Made by a program: the position numbers and the translations under genes. Below, piece after piece: positions 18,319-28,330 of a DNA stretch of 41,487 bases. Under the pieces are notes generated by a model. It did no database searches. It saw nothing but the letters and a program-made list of their open reading frames with translations, and was not told where the DNA came from. The DNA is from Spirochaetales bacterium (GTDB lineage Bacteria; Spirochaetota; Spirochaetia; DSM-2461): assembly GCA_016936555.1 (NCBI GenBank), contig JAFGXR010000074.1, forward strand, positions 1 to 41,487. The letters are read 5' to 3'. Positions within the stretch are counted from its first letter, which is position 1; each line of letters starts with the position of its first letter.

Positions 18319-20103
18319 ATGAGTTTAAAAGACATTATAGCCCCCTTTTCCGTGTGGAAAAGAGCTCTGGAAAAACCCTATACGAACAGAAAGCCCATTG
18401 AAACCCGGCCGGGAGCCGACCGCTACCGGGGGTTTCATCAGAACGCCATAGACCAGTGCATCGGCTGCGGAACCTGCGAGGAGATCTGCCAGAACAACGC
18501 CATCGACCTGGTTCCCCTGGAAGGGAAGACAAGCTCCCACGGCGATTCGGGGCTGAGGCCGAAAATCGATTACGGCCGGTGCTGCTGGTGCGCCCTCTGT
18601 GTGGACATCTGCCCGACCGGCAGCCTGGGAATGAGCAACGAGTACATCTGGATCACCACCGATCCGGAGGACTTCCGCTTTATCCCCGGCGGCGAGTCCA
18701 AGCCCTGGGACGACCGGGCCGAAGGATACAGGCGCGCCGAAGGCTACGATCTTCTCGAAGCGGAACGGGTGGAAATGCCCATGCTCTCCTTCGAGGAATC
18801 GCAGAAGAGCTTTATCGAAATGGTTCAGGGTTACAGCAAAGAACAGGCCATGGAGGAAGCGGATCGCTGCGTGGCCTGCGGAATCTGTATCGCCACCTGT
18901 CCCGCCCATATGGACGTTCCCGCCTATATCGAAGCGATCCGCAATGACGATATGGGAGAAGGACTGAAAATCGTCTACAACGCCAATCCCCTGCCGGCGA
19001 GCTGCGGGCGGGTCTGTTCTCATGCCTGCGAGTATGTCTGCGCCATGAAGCACAAAGGCGAAGCCATTTCCATCCGCTGGCTCAAGCGTTACATCATCGA
19101 TCAGATCTATCTGGGCGATTACAAGGAAATCCTGAAGAGCGCCGACGAGAGCAACGGAAAGAAAATCGCCGTAATCGGTTCCGGCCCCGGAGGATTGAGC
19201 GCCGCTTATTATCTCCGGCTTCTGGGATATGAAATCACCGTATTCGACGCCAACGAGAAAGCCGGGGGTATGCTCCGCTACGGAATCCCCGAATACAGGC
19301 TCCCCTACGAACAGGTGGATAAGGATGTGGAATACATCCGGCAGCTGGGCGTCACCATAAACCAGGACCTGAAGATCGGCGTGGACCGGGATTTCAAAAG
19401 CCTTTATGACGAGTACGACGCCATTTTCTTCTCCACGGGATTGAAAGATCCCTACGGACTGGAAATTGCCGGAGAAGATCTTCCGGGCGTCCAGTCCGGT
19501 CTGGATATTCTCGACGAAGTGACCAAAGGCAAAACTCCCGACATCGGTAAATCGGTTGTCGTCGTGGGAGGCGGAAACGTGGCCATGGACGCGGCCAGAA
19601 CGAGCCGCCGCTACGGGGCCGAAGTGACCATCCTCTACAGAAGGCGGGAAGTGGATATGCCCGCCGACGAAGAGGAGATCCATGAGTCTCAGGGAGAGGG
19701 ATGCAAGCTGGTCACCCAGGCCATACCGCTCCGCGTGGAGAAAGGCGACTCGACCAGGCTGAAACTGTTCTTCGGAATGGCGGAAATGGTTGACCAGGGC
19801 GAAGGCCAGAGGCCCAAACCGGTTCTGATCGAAGGATCGGAGGAAGTCATCGAATGCGATTCGGTCATTACGGCCATCGGACAGGAAGCGGATTACAGCT
19901 TCATTCCCGAAGAGATCGGCAAAAACCTGGTGTTCAACCGCGGCATGGTTCAGATCAATGAGTTCAGGCAGACAGGAGATTCCAAGATCTTTGCCGGAGG
20001 TGATATCGCCAACCGCAAGCGCGATGCCATCAGCGCCATTGCCGACGGGCATTCGGCGGCGAAAGGGATCGATATCTACCTGACGAATTTTAAAGAAAAA
20101 TGA
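18319..20103 (+). CDS. MbxN-type ferredoxin fused to a GltD/NfnB-like FAD/NAD(P)H oxidoreductase
   Basis: 594 residues. Residues 1-120 are an MbhN/NuoI-like double-cluster ferredoxin: Cys47, 50, 53, 57 and Cys88, 91, 94, 98. Residues about 145-270 are the N-terminal Fe-S region of GltD/NfnB proteins: Cys184, 187, 190, 194 and Cys229, 233, 237, 241. FAD-binding GSGPGG is at 287-292, the NAD(P)-binding GGGNVAMDAART at 417-428 followed by LYRRRE (suggesting NADP(H)), and the FAD C-terminal FAGGDI at 558-563. This joins the electron-input subunit of the membrane complex to a pyridine nucleotide site. In other Mbx operons N is a plain ferredoxin. Last gene of the operon; the 3 bases before its ATG separate it from L. 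Confidence 0.92.
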   Translation: MSLKDIIAPFSVWKRALEKPYTNRKPIETRPGADRYRGFHQNAIDQCIGCGTCEEICQNNAIDLVPLEGKTSSHGDSGLRPKIDYGRCCWCALCVDICPTGSLGMSNEYIWITTDPEDFRFIPGGESKPWDDRAEGYRRAEGYDLLEAERVEMPMLSFEESQKSFIEMVQGYSKEQAMEEADRCVACGICIATCPAHMDVPAYIEAIRNDDMGEGLKIVYNANPLPASCGRVCSHACEYVCAMKHKGEAISIRWLKRYIIDQIYLGDYKEILKSADESNGKKIAVIGSGPGGLSAAYYLRLLGYEITVFDANEKAGGMLRYGIPEYRLPYEQVDKDVEYIRQLGVTINQDLKIGVDRDFKSLYDEYDAIFFSTGLKDPYGLEIAGEDLPGVQSGLDILDEVTKGKTPDIGKSVVVVGGGNVAMDAARTSRRYGAEVTILYRRREVDMPADEEEIHESQGEGCKLVTQAIPLRVEKGDSTRLKLFFGMAEMVDQGEGQRPKPVLIEGSEEVIECDSVITAIGQEADYSFIPEEIGKNLVFNRGMVQINEFRQTGDSKIFAGGDIANRKRDAISAIADGHSAAKGIDIYLTNFKEK

Positions 20104-20141
20104 TGTCAGGGAGGGTTGTTGCAGAAGTAGAGATTGTCTGC

Positions 20142-20199
20142 TCCCCTCATCCCCTTCCCGTTCTCCCTCTCCTTTGGGAGAGGGCCGGGGTGAGGGTTG
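20142..20199. repeat. Nested GC-rich palindromic intergenic repeat
   Basis: Inner stem CCCTCTCC (20165-20172) / GGGAGAGGG (20176-20184) around TTT, inside an outer pairing of CCCTCATCCCC (from 20144) with GGGGTGAGGG (20187-20196). This CCCTCACCCC/GGGAGAGGG-type element is a dispersed intergenic repeat seen in many bacterial genomes. It may also act as the 3' hairpin of the Mbx operon, though no T tract follows. Confidence 0.6.
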
Positions 20200-20366
20200 G
20201 GAAAAACGCTCTCTCAGAAAAGCTGTGTTCAGAGATCTCACACAGTCTGCCTGGCAGAGTCTCAGTGTGAGGGTTTGAAACATATGACAAAAGACTTTGA
20301 CTATAGCCATTTTGCCGACGATAGGATATTGTTACTGCTGATTATAAACTTTTACAAAGGATATAT

Positions 20367-20687
20367 ATGGAAGACCGACAGGAATTGATAAATCAGATAC
20401 AATCACGCTTTGTCGTGGAACGGTGCGAGCAGGTGGAACAGCTGCTGATGATTATGTCCAATCCGGTCCGCTTTCATATCCTCTGTGCCGTCAGCCAGGG
20501 AGCTTTCACCGTAACCGAACTGGTATCCATATGCGGTTCCAAATTATCCAATGTAAGCCAGCAGCTGAAAATCATGACCCTTTCAGGATTTCTGGAAAAG
20601 GAACGGGACGGGAAACAGATGTACTATAAGCTCAAAGATCAGAGAGTCCTGAAGCTGATCGATTATCTGGAAACTCTCTATTCCTGA
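20367..20687 (+). CDS. ArsR-family winged-helix transcriptional regulator
   Basis: 106-residue regulator. Helix-turn-helix at about residues 46-72 (GAFTVTELVSICGSKLSNVSQQLKIM), followed by the beta-wing FLEKERDGKQMYYKL. NPVRFHILCAV is the usual helix before it. Cysteines at 20, 40 and 56 are present; the classical ELCVCDL metal site is not, so I do not call it arsenic-responsive. It lies 263 bases after the Mbx-type operon on the same strand and its stop abuts the convergent YhhN gene. ATG 20367 has AAAGGA six bases upstream. A regulatory role for the neighbouring operon is possible but unproven. Confidence 0.88.
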   Translation: MEDRQELINQIQSRFVVERCEQVEQLLMIMSNPVRFHILCAVSQGAFTVTELVSICGSKLSNVSQQLKIMTLSGFLEKERDGKQMYYKLKDQRVLKLIDYLETLYS

Positions 20688-21347
20688 TCAGAGCAAGAAC
20701 CCCAGATAACCGGCAACCAGCAGCCCCTGCCCCGCCAGGTAGGTCGTCATGGTGATGACCCTCTCCCTCGGCACCTCTTTCGCAAATTTGTTCCAGGCAT
20801 TCACCGTATCGGAAACCATAAAAATCATCGCTCCGGCAATTACAGTGACTGCCGGAGTCAATTCCTGACCGGGGAGACATAAAACGGCCGAAATACCCAT
20901 AGCCGCGATGACGACGATATAAACAGTAATAGCCGGTGCCAGTTTTCCCATATATGGTTTCAGTTTCAGAAATACCAATGCACAATAGACAAGAACGAAA
21001 CCCGCAAGAATTATGACAGGCATTGTCAGCTCAATCTTTCCCGCTGAAGCCCTGAAAAAAACCGACATATAAAAAATGTGCCCCAGCAGAAAGGCGACAA
21101 GACCCGGCTTGAACCATCGGCGCGTTTTTTCCGGATCGGGGATCATAAGAAACAGATCTCCCAGCCAACCGCCGGCAATAGCCAGAATCATAAGGATCGA
21201 AGGATCGGGATTTCCCGCCAGATAATATAAAGCCAGCAGCGGCATGAGCAGAGGTTTTGTAAAATAGCGGATCTTCATAGAACCGATAATCTCTCCGAAA
21301 ACATGTGCCAGCGAAAACAGGAGAAAGGGAATAAGTTGAACAGTCAT
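20688..21347 (-). CDS. YhhN/TMEM86-family lysoplasmalogenase-like membrane protein
   Basis: 219 residues with about eight helices. YhhN family marks: the KPLLMPLLALYYL helix, GGWLGDLFLMIP, FLLGHIFYMSVF, and GAMIFMVSDTVNAWNKF; these include conserved Asp residues typical of this alkaline ceramidase-related fold. Family members hydrolyse the vinyl-ether bond of lysoplasmalogens; plasmalogens occur in many anaerobes, which fits. It is 24 bases downstream of the MarR gene on the same strand and ends immediately beside the end of the arsR gene (stop to stop). The start has no strong ribosome site. Confidence 0.82.
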   Translation of the reverse strand: MTVQLIPFLLFSLAHVFGEIIGSMKIRYFTKPLLMPLLALYYLAGNPDPSILMILAIAGGWLGDLFLMIPDPEKTRRWFKPGLVAFLLGHIFYMSVFFRASAGKIELTMPVIILAGFVLVYCALVFLKLKPYMGKLAPAITVYIVVIAAMGISAVLCLPGQELTPAVTVIAGAMIFMVSDTVNAWNKFAKEVPRERVITMTTYLAGQGLLVAGYLGFLL

Positions 21348-21371
21348 AATCGTATTATTGTTCCGGAGGCT

Positions 21372-21806
21372 TCACTTTTCAACCCCCGAAAGAAGTGAAA
21401 TCAGCCTCCTGACGCTTTCCGTCAGATCGCCGGCCTCTTCCTCATCGAGTTTTTCCATCTTTTCGAGCATGTAGGAATCCCGTCTGGACTTATACTCTTC
21501 ATAATACTTTTCGCTTCCTTCGGTCAGAGAGATGACAACGGTTCTGCGGTCCTCCTCAAGCCGGTTGCGCTTGACGATATCCTTTTTTTCGAGTCGGTCG
21601 ATGATGCCGGAAACCGTACTGTTCGCCAGACCGACCTGGCCGGAAATATCACTCACTTTCGACGGTCCGTTTTCAGTGAGCACAGCCACAACTCCCAGCT
21701 GGGGAAGAGTCAGTTCCCCGTCCTTATAGAGTTCGTAGCTTATTTTTTTCATCTCCCGCCTCAGATCGCGAATGGAACTCAATAGCTCCTCATGATATTT
21801 TTTCAT
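21372..21806 (-). CDS. MarR-family transcriptional regulator
   Basis: 144-residue winged-helix protein. The DNA-binding core is LTLPQLGVVAVLTENGPSK, SDISGQVGLANSTVSGIIDRL and the wing KRNRLEEDRRTVVISLT; a long amphipathic C-terminal helix follows. The start at 21806 is used because it overlaps the stop of the upstream gene (ATGA) and has GGAGGAGAAGGAG upstream; a longer frame reaching 22010 lies inside the upstream coding region and is dismissed. MarR proteins respond to small phenolics or oxidants. Co-translation with a rifampicin-phosphotransferase-like enzyme suggests it regulates that gene cluster. Confidence 0.9.
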   Translation of the reverse strand: MKKYHEELLSSIRDLRREMKKISYELYKDGELTLPQLGVVAVLTENGPSKVSDISGQVGLANSTVSGIIDRLEKKDIVKRNRLEEDRRTVVISLTEGSEKYYEEYKSRRDSYMLEKMEKLDEEEAGDLTESVRRLISLLSGVEK

Positions 21807-24145
21807 GCTCCTTCTCCTCCCGAGAGGATTTCTATGGATCCGGTTCCCCCGTTCATCCTGATGCGATCGCCGGTCTTCAGACTGGTAGAAGCATGACCGC
21901 ACCCCACGATGGCCGGAATTCCCAGCTCTCTTGCCACTATAGCGGCATGGGAAAGCGGAGCCCCCACATCGGTTATGACCCCGGCCGCCCGGAGGAAATA
22001 GGGGGTCCATCCGATATTCGTCGTCGAGGCCACGAGGATCTCCCCCTCTTTCAATTCTCTGCCCTCTTCGGGACGTCCTATGATCCGGACCGGGGCTTCA
22101 ACAATTCCGCAGGAAGCCGGCTGCCCTTTCAATCCCGGGAATCCGGCTCCGACAGATTCCTCTTCCGAATCGGCGATATCCGCTCTTCTGTCCGGGCTGT
22201 TCCACCATTTAACCGGATCGAAGGGGCCTTTGATAAGGGGAGGATAATAGGGAATTCCGCTGTATATTTCATGAGCCCTTTTCCGCTCTTCGAGAATTCT
22301 CCTGTCATAGCAGCCCGTTTTCAGGGAGGCGATCAATTCCCCATAGGAGAGAAAGAAGAGATCATCACCCAATCCGGTTATCCAGCCGGCCTTCAGGTAA
22401 AAGACTCTGAACAATCGGAAAGTTCTGATCATTTCGGCCCGGACCCGCTCCCGTCTTCCGGCCATCGCCGATATACCTTCAAACTCCTTTCTGTACTTGT
22501 TATGGAGGCCTCTGCTCCTCTTTCCGAGCTCCAGCCAGGAGGCTGCGGCTTTCGCCTTCTGATTTTTCAGCAGGATCTCCGGATCCCTCAGCCCCGGGGA
22601 GGAGAGATAATCCTCCAGCAGTGAGGGCTCCTCCTGCATATCAGCGATGGAAATCTCAAACTCGTGGGGCCCCCGGAATCCGTTGTTTCGTATAAAGTCC
22701 TCACGGGTAAGCTCCCCCTTCTCAATAGCGTACACCCCCTTGACCAGGTTCAGACTGACGAGAGAAGAAGACGAACCTCCCATATCGGAGAGAATATCGC
22801 TGGCCGATTCTCCGCCTACAATCCGGTTGAGTTTTTTTCTGAAAACGGAGAGCCTGTCTCCGAAGAGAATGGTGGCGACCCGGAGATATCGGCAGCTCAT
22901 GATGAAATGGGGGAATATCTGTTCCTCCCAGAGGGAAACAAGATCGGATGGCTTTTCACAAGAGAGGATTTTCTCCTTCATTGACTCAATGAAATGAGGA
23001 TTTTCTTCAAGATAAGCCGGAATGTCGTCGCCGTACCGTTTGTACCGGGGAATCGTTGTAAACCGGGCTTTGAGTATGGGAGGGAGAAAATCTTTCTTTC
23101 TCTGGGGAAGCAGCGGAATTTCAAGATTCTCCGGTATATTTCCGAAAAACTCGTCTTTCCCCGTGTTTTTATATTCCTTGCCCAGGGCTTTGTAGATGGA
23201 AACCATATAGCTGATATTCATGTATGGCCGTCCGGCGATATTGGCGGCTCCCGGAACGATGCGGATCCAGGGAATCGGACCGGCATCGTGAAATTCTTTT
23301 AAAAGAGACCATGTAGCCGGCGTCATGATATCCGGGACGGCTTCGGCCACATTGTTGTTGGACCAGAGCATGCATCCCCTGAGCGAATCGTTCTGTCCGC
23401 CCGTTTTGGGATCCCGGGAAGACAGGGTGGTGATGGATCTGGCCTGGAGAATGTGTATTCTCTTTCCGTCCCAGGCCCATTCCACATCAACCGGCCCGGC
23501 AAAGATCTTCTCTATGGCGTGAATCTGCCCGAATAATTTACGGGCCGGTTTTTTCAACTCCGCCGGCCCCTGAAAGAGTCCCGATGCCCTTTCAAGGGAA
23601 AAATCGAGAGAATCCTCCTCCCCCGAGACAAGCCCTTCTCCCGTACCGGCGACGGCATTTCCAACAAAACGTTCAAAGCGCCGGGTCACCGGATCGGCCG
23701 AAAAGAGGACACCGCCGAAACGGGCATCAATCATGGGCTGAATGACGACAGCCATATCGGATACCTGAATTCCTCTTTCCGCCGCGTATTCTTTTACACG
23801 GCTGTTATTCCGGGAATTATAAACTTCTTCTACGGACTTTACCAAATCTCCGGGCTTCACATGAAGAAGGCTGTCGAACTCGCCGGCAAAGGAATGATCG
23901 GCAGAATCCTCTCCCTCCGCTGAAGATCTGACAGCATAAGTACCGCTTTTACCGCCTTTTATTAAAGGGAGCTTAACTTCAAGGAGGGAGACAGCCTCTT
24001 TTTTCAGAGCATCATTTTCAAAGGCTTCGGGAAGAATAATCAGCCCATCGGGTACTTTCAATCCCCGTCCTCTCATCAGAGCCAGGGTCCGCCCTTTTCC
24101 ACCTGCCCTGTGGACTTCGCTTAACTCGGAAAAAATCCTGACCAT
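21803..24145 (-). CDS. Rifampicin phosphotransferase / PEP-synthase-like enzyme
   Basis: 780 residues. N-terminal PPDK-type ATP-binding domain: GGKG (15-18), YAVRSSAEGEDS (70-81), PMIDARFGGVLFSADPV, and GPVDVEWAWDGKRIHILQARS. A middle helical region begins with NVAEAVPDIMTPATW. The C-terminal swivelling phosphohistidine domain has GAPLSHAAIVARELGIPA with His733. The PEP-binding barrel of true PEP synthase is absent. This domain order is that of rifampicin phosphotransferase (Rph), which inactivates rifamycins with ATP, but also of uncharacterised relatives with other substrates. Start ATG 24145 has AGGAAGGA upstream; ATGs upstream at 24187 and 24220 lack such a site. Coupled to marR (ATGA). 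Confidence 0.82.
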   Translation of the reverse strand: MVRIFSELSEVHRAGGKGRTLALMRGRGLKVPDGLIILPEAFENDALKKEAVSLLEVKLPLIKGGKSGTYAVRSSAEGEDSADHSFAGEFDSLLHVKPGDLVKSVEEVYNSRNNSRVKEYAAERGIQVSDMAVVIQPMIDARFGGVLFSADPVTRRFERFVGNAVAGTGEGLVSGEEDSLDFSLERASGLFQGPAELKKPARKLFGQIHAIEKIFAGPVDVEWAWDGKRIHILQARSITTLSSRDPKTGGQNDSLRGCMLWSNNNVAEAVPDIMTPATWSLLKEFHDAGPIPWIRIVPGAANIAGRPYMNISYMVSIYKALGKEYKNTGKDEFFGNIPENLEIPLLPQRKKDFLPPILKARFTTIPRYKRYGDDIPAYLEENPHFIESMKEKILSCEKPSDLVSLWEEQIFPHFIMSCRYLRVATILFGDRLSVFRKKLNRIVGGESASDILSDMGGSSSSLVSLNLVKGVYAIEKGELTREDFIRNNGFRGPHEFEISIADMQEEPSLLEDYLSSPGLRDPEILLKNQKAKAAASWLELGKRSRGLHNKYRKEFEGISAMAGRRERVRAEMIRTFRLFRVFYLKAGWITGLGDDLFFLSYGELIASLKTGCYDRRILEERKRAHEIYSGIPYYPPLIKGPFDPVKWWNSPDRRADIADSEEESVGAGFPGLKGQPASCGIVEAPVRIIGRPEEGRELKEGEILVASTTNIGWTPYFLRAAGVITDVGAPLSHAAIVARELGIPAIVGCGHASTSLKTGDRIRMNGGTGSIEILSGGEGA

Positions 24146-24233
24146 AAAGTCCTTCCTGCTTATATTTCGCTTACGAACATTTCGCATACTAAATATATAC
24201 AGAAAAGAGTCCCCGGTCAAATGAATTCAGGGA

Positions 24234-24866
24234 TTACTCCCTTATAACAGAAAAACGCAGAACCGTTTTCAATCTGGCAGGTTCGGTTTTCCGGAAATCG
24301 GACAGATAAATTTCCCGGTGAGTTTTCGAGGACCGCCTCATCCCCTGCTCTGCGGCGAAAGCCTCCATCTGCCTGAAACTCTCCGGCTCATCATCATAGG
24401 GTCCCACATGCAGCATCTGGACCACCGGGCTTTCTTCTATTGACTGAAATCTCACTTTATCCAGCAGGGGATGGGGCTTTTTCTTCCCTGTCAGCTCCAG
24501 AATCTTCCGAAAGAACTCTTCATCAATAAAATCGGGCTGCCTGATCATCAGTATAAATAGAAGCTCATCCTTATCGATCACCCCGTCATAAGTCTTCCGC
24601 CCCTCTTCCGTCAGATCCCAGACGCCTTCGAGAGGATATACCGTATAGTCCCGATATTCCGCCGGAGGATTGTCCATCTTTTTCAGATTCATCTTCAAAC
24701 CATAGGAAAGCGCATAGAGCTGAGCTATATATTCCCCGAATGATTCGCTGTTGGGATTCCCCTGTCCGGAAATAGTGAGAAACTGAAACCGGGGAATCTC
24801 CTTTAATTCAGGTTTCCTCCCCGGCAGATAGTATTTTTTTTCCTCTTTTCTCCATTCATGCTTCAT
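24234..24866 (-). CDS. GyrI-like small-molecule-binding domain protein
   Basis: 210 residues without HTH. Belongs to the GyrI-like/effector-binding superfamily of the longer COG4832 kind: EIPRFQFLTISGQGNPNSESFGEYIAQLYALSY at the N-terminus, then YPLEGVWDLTEEGRK and VVQMLHVGPYDDEPESFRQME near the end. Such proteins bind hydrophobic or cationic ligands; some hydrolyse or sequester cyclopropanoids or toxins. It follows katG by 30 bases and precedes the rph-like gene by 88, all on the minus strand, so a shared stress or antibiotic theme is plausible. SD GGAG seven bases before the ATG. Confidence 0.8.
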   Translation of the reverse strand: MKHEWRKEEKKYYLPGRKPELKEIPRFQFLTISGQGNPNSESFGEYIAQLYALSYGLKMNLKKMDNPPAEYRDYTVYPLEGVWDLTEEGRKTYDGVIDKDELLFILMIRQPDFIDEEFFRKILELTGKKKPHPLLDKVRFQSIEESPVVQMLHVGPYDDEPESFRQMEAFAAEQGMRRSSKTHREIYLSDFRKTEPARLKTVLRFSVIRE

Positions 24867-24896
24867 AAGGTGCTCCGGAGACTTAATAGGACAGCT

Positions 24897-27146
<2,250 letters not shown>

Positions 27147-27148
27147 TT

Positions 27149-27165
27149 ATTTTAAGAAATAAAAT
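27149..27165. promoter_or_regulatory. AT-rich 17-bp inverted repeat upstream of katG
   Basis: ATTTTA (27149-27154) and TAAAAT (27160-27165) are exact reverse complements around AGAAA. It lies about 50 bases upstream of the katG start. PerR/Fur-type operators are AT-rich dyads of similar size, but this is not the usual 7-1-7 spacing, so the link is weak. Confidence 0.3.
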
Positions 27166-27194
27166 ATTGAGGTTATCGGAAAGTGTCATAGCTC

Positions 27195-27222
27195 TCCCTT
27201 ACACTAAGTCTTGTGCAAGGGA
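27195..27222. promoter_or_regulatory. Strong inverted repeat in the katG upstream gap
   Basis: TCCCTTACAC (27195-27204) pairs with GTGCAAGGGA (27213-27222), 9 of 10 positions, around an 8-base loop. It is between katG and the plus-strand small gene; it could be an operator or a hairpin in a leader. No T tract follows on either strand that would make it a standard terminator. Confidence 0.35.
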
Positions 27223-27253
27223 AGAGGAAAAGCAAATGAACTTTAATATTCTG

Positions 27254-27262
27254 TGATATAAT
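27254..27262 (+). promoter_or_regulatory. Extended -10 promoter element (TGATATAAT)
   Basis: TG at 27254-27255, one base, and a perfect TATAAT at 27257-27262. No convincing -35 hexamer precedes it. The predicted start of transcription, near 27269, is only a few bases before the ATG at 27272. Confidence 0.45.
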
Positions 27263-27271
27263 CCTGAGTTT

Positions 27272-27493
27272 ATGGACAAAAAGATCAGAAAAATGTACAG
27301 CGAAGAGATTCCCGACTTTCAGAAACTGAGAGAAATGGAGCTCTATGCTGTTATTAAAAGGAGCTTCGATCTGAACAACCTGGATCCGTGGTGCAGCAGT
27401 TTTATGAACGGCCGCAAGAAGAGGCTGGAAGAGGAAGTTCCGTTCTTCCCCCTCGACCTATCCCTCTGTAGCAGAACAGGACCACCCCTGTAA
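27272..27493 (+). CDS. Small protein of unknown function
   Basis: 73 residues, highly charged, with an amphipathic helix from 8 to about 33 (YSEEIPDFQKLREMELYAVIKRSF) and a basic patch GRKKRLEEE; no family recognised. The ATG at 27272 lies directly after an extended -10 element, so the mRNA could be leaderless or nearly so; there is no Shine-Dalgarno site. It is divergent from katG and convergent with a lipoprotein gene, and may be a remnant. Confidence is limited by its small size. Confidence 0.4.
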   Translation: MDKKIRKMYSEEIPDFQKLREMELYAVIKRSFDLNNLDPWCSSFMNGRKKRLEEEVPFFPLDLSLCSRTGPPL

Positions 27494-27568
27494 TTTTCCG
27501 GATTTAATGATAGATCCCTCTTAATTCATATCCAATTTCAGGATGTGTCGAACAGTCTTATACGAACC

Positions 27569-28216
27569 TTAATCCGGATCTACAATTTCAAATCCTTGAA
27601 TAGAAGAAATCATGACATCATCTACCCACATTTCGTTATGGCACTCGAATCGAAGGCCGCCTGTTTTATTCACATCTGCTGGTAATGTGGTGCTGATTCT
27701 CCGTTTTCCATTGATGAATATTGCAATTTTGCTCTCTTTTACAAGAATATCGATTACATACCATTGATTTCGCGCCAATTTTGAATTGCTATGAAAACCT
27801 TCACCCCATTCATCCTGGGACAGCTGGTAGAAGCTTCCTATGCTTTGCGTATCGAAATTGATACAGAACCGTTTCGCCCCATTGGTAAACAGGTTTATAT
27901 GGGATAGAGGATGAGGCCGATTTATATCTTTCCCCAATTTCAGCCTGAAACTGATATGTACCGGATCAGTATAGAAAACCGGGATTTCAGCTCCGAGGCC
28001 TTCCCCTTCAGGGGCGGTAAAGTGAAGCTCTTCATCATCCAGTATGATTGACTGGGGCTGATGGATGTTTATACCTTCGGGCAATACTGCAAAATCACTC
28101 TGAAAAAGCACTTTTTCCTCATGCATTCGATAGTTATTAAAATTCATACTTGCACAGGAAGCAAAAAATAAGAGGAAACTCATAGATCCTAAAACTAATA
28201 AAAATCTGTAATTCAC
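27569..28216 (-). CDS. Lipoprotein with a concanavalin A-like (LamG-type) domain, paralogue B
   Basis: 215 residues. Signal peptide with lipobox FFASC (Cys21), so lipid-anchored, probably at the outer membrane or periplasm. Residues about 35-205 form a ConA-like beta-sandwich: SFRLKLGKDINRPHPLSHINLF, NQWYVIDILVKESKIAIFINGKR and GGLRFECHNEMWVDDVMIS. The last stretch is clearly related to the C-terminal domain of the next gene upstream (FECHQEIFIDNVRLE). GTG start with AAAGGAG. It is the end of a minus-strand series, 114 bases after its paralogue. Glycan binding is plausible, but there is no catalytic motif. Confidence 0.78.
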   Translation of the reverse strand: MNYRFLLVLGSMSFLLFFASCASMNFNNYRMHEEKVLFQSDFAVLPEGINIHQPQSIILDDEELHFTAPEGEGLGAEIPVFYTDPVHISFRLKLGKDINRPHPLSHINLFTNGAKRFCINFDTQSIGSFYQLSQDEWGEGFHSNSKLARNQWYVIDILVKESKIAIFINGKRRISTTLPADVNKTGGLRFECHNEMWVDDVMISSIQGFEIVDPD

Positions 28217-28330
28217 AAATTACTCCTTTGTCCTCTTTTCCCATAAGAGAATCCAGCTATCAATTTCAGTTTCCAGTCCGGTTAGCAGAACTGCCGCTTT
28301 TTCCAGGAGACCACAATGCTCCTTAATGAT

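Noticed and set aside
9368-20103. Classical complex I (nuo) operon
   Set aside because: No NuoE/F/G, A or J genes; Mrp-type subunits A-G and the gene order are Mbx-like.
18325-20310. Long open frame antisense to the N-NfnB gene (also antisense frames at 17122-18234, 7319-8491 and 3626-4537)
   Set aside because: Produced by GC-skewed codon use of the real gene opposite; no recognisable domain or ribosome site.
21807-22010. N-terminal extension of the MarR regulator
   Set aside because: Low-complexity Gly/Arg/Ser-rich sequence inside the upstream coding region; a good start with ribosome site exists at 21806.
21803-24145. True phosphoenolpyruvate synthase (ppsA)
   Set aside because: The C-terminal PEP/pyruvate-binding barrel is absent; the domain order is that of rifampicin phosphotransferase relatives.
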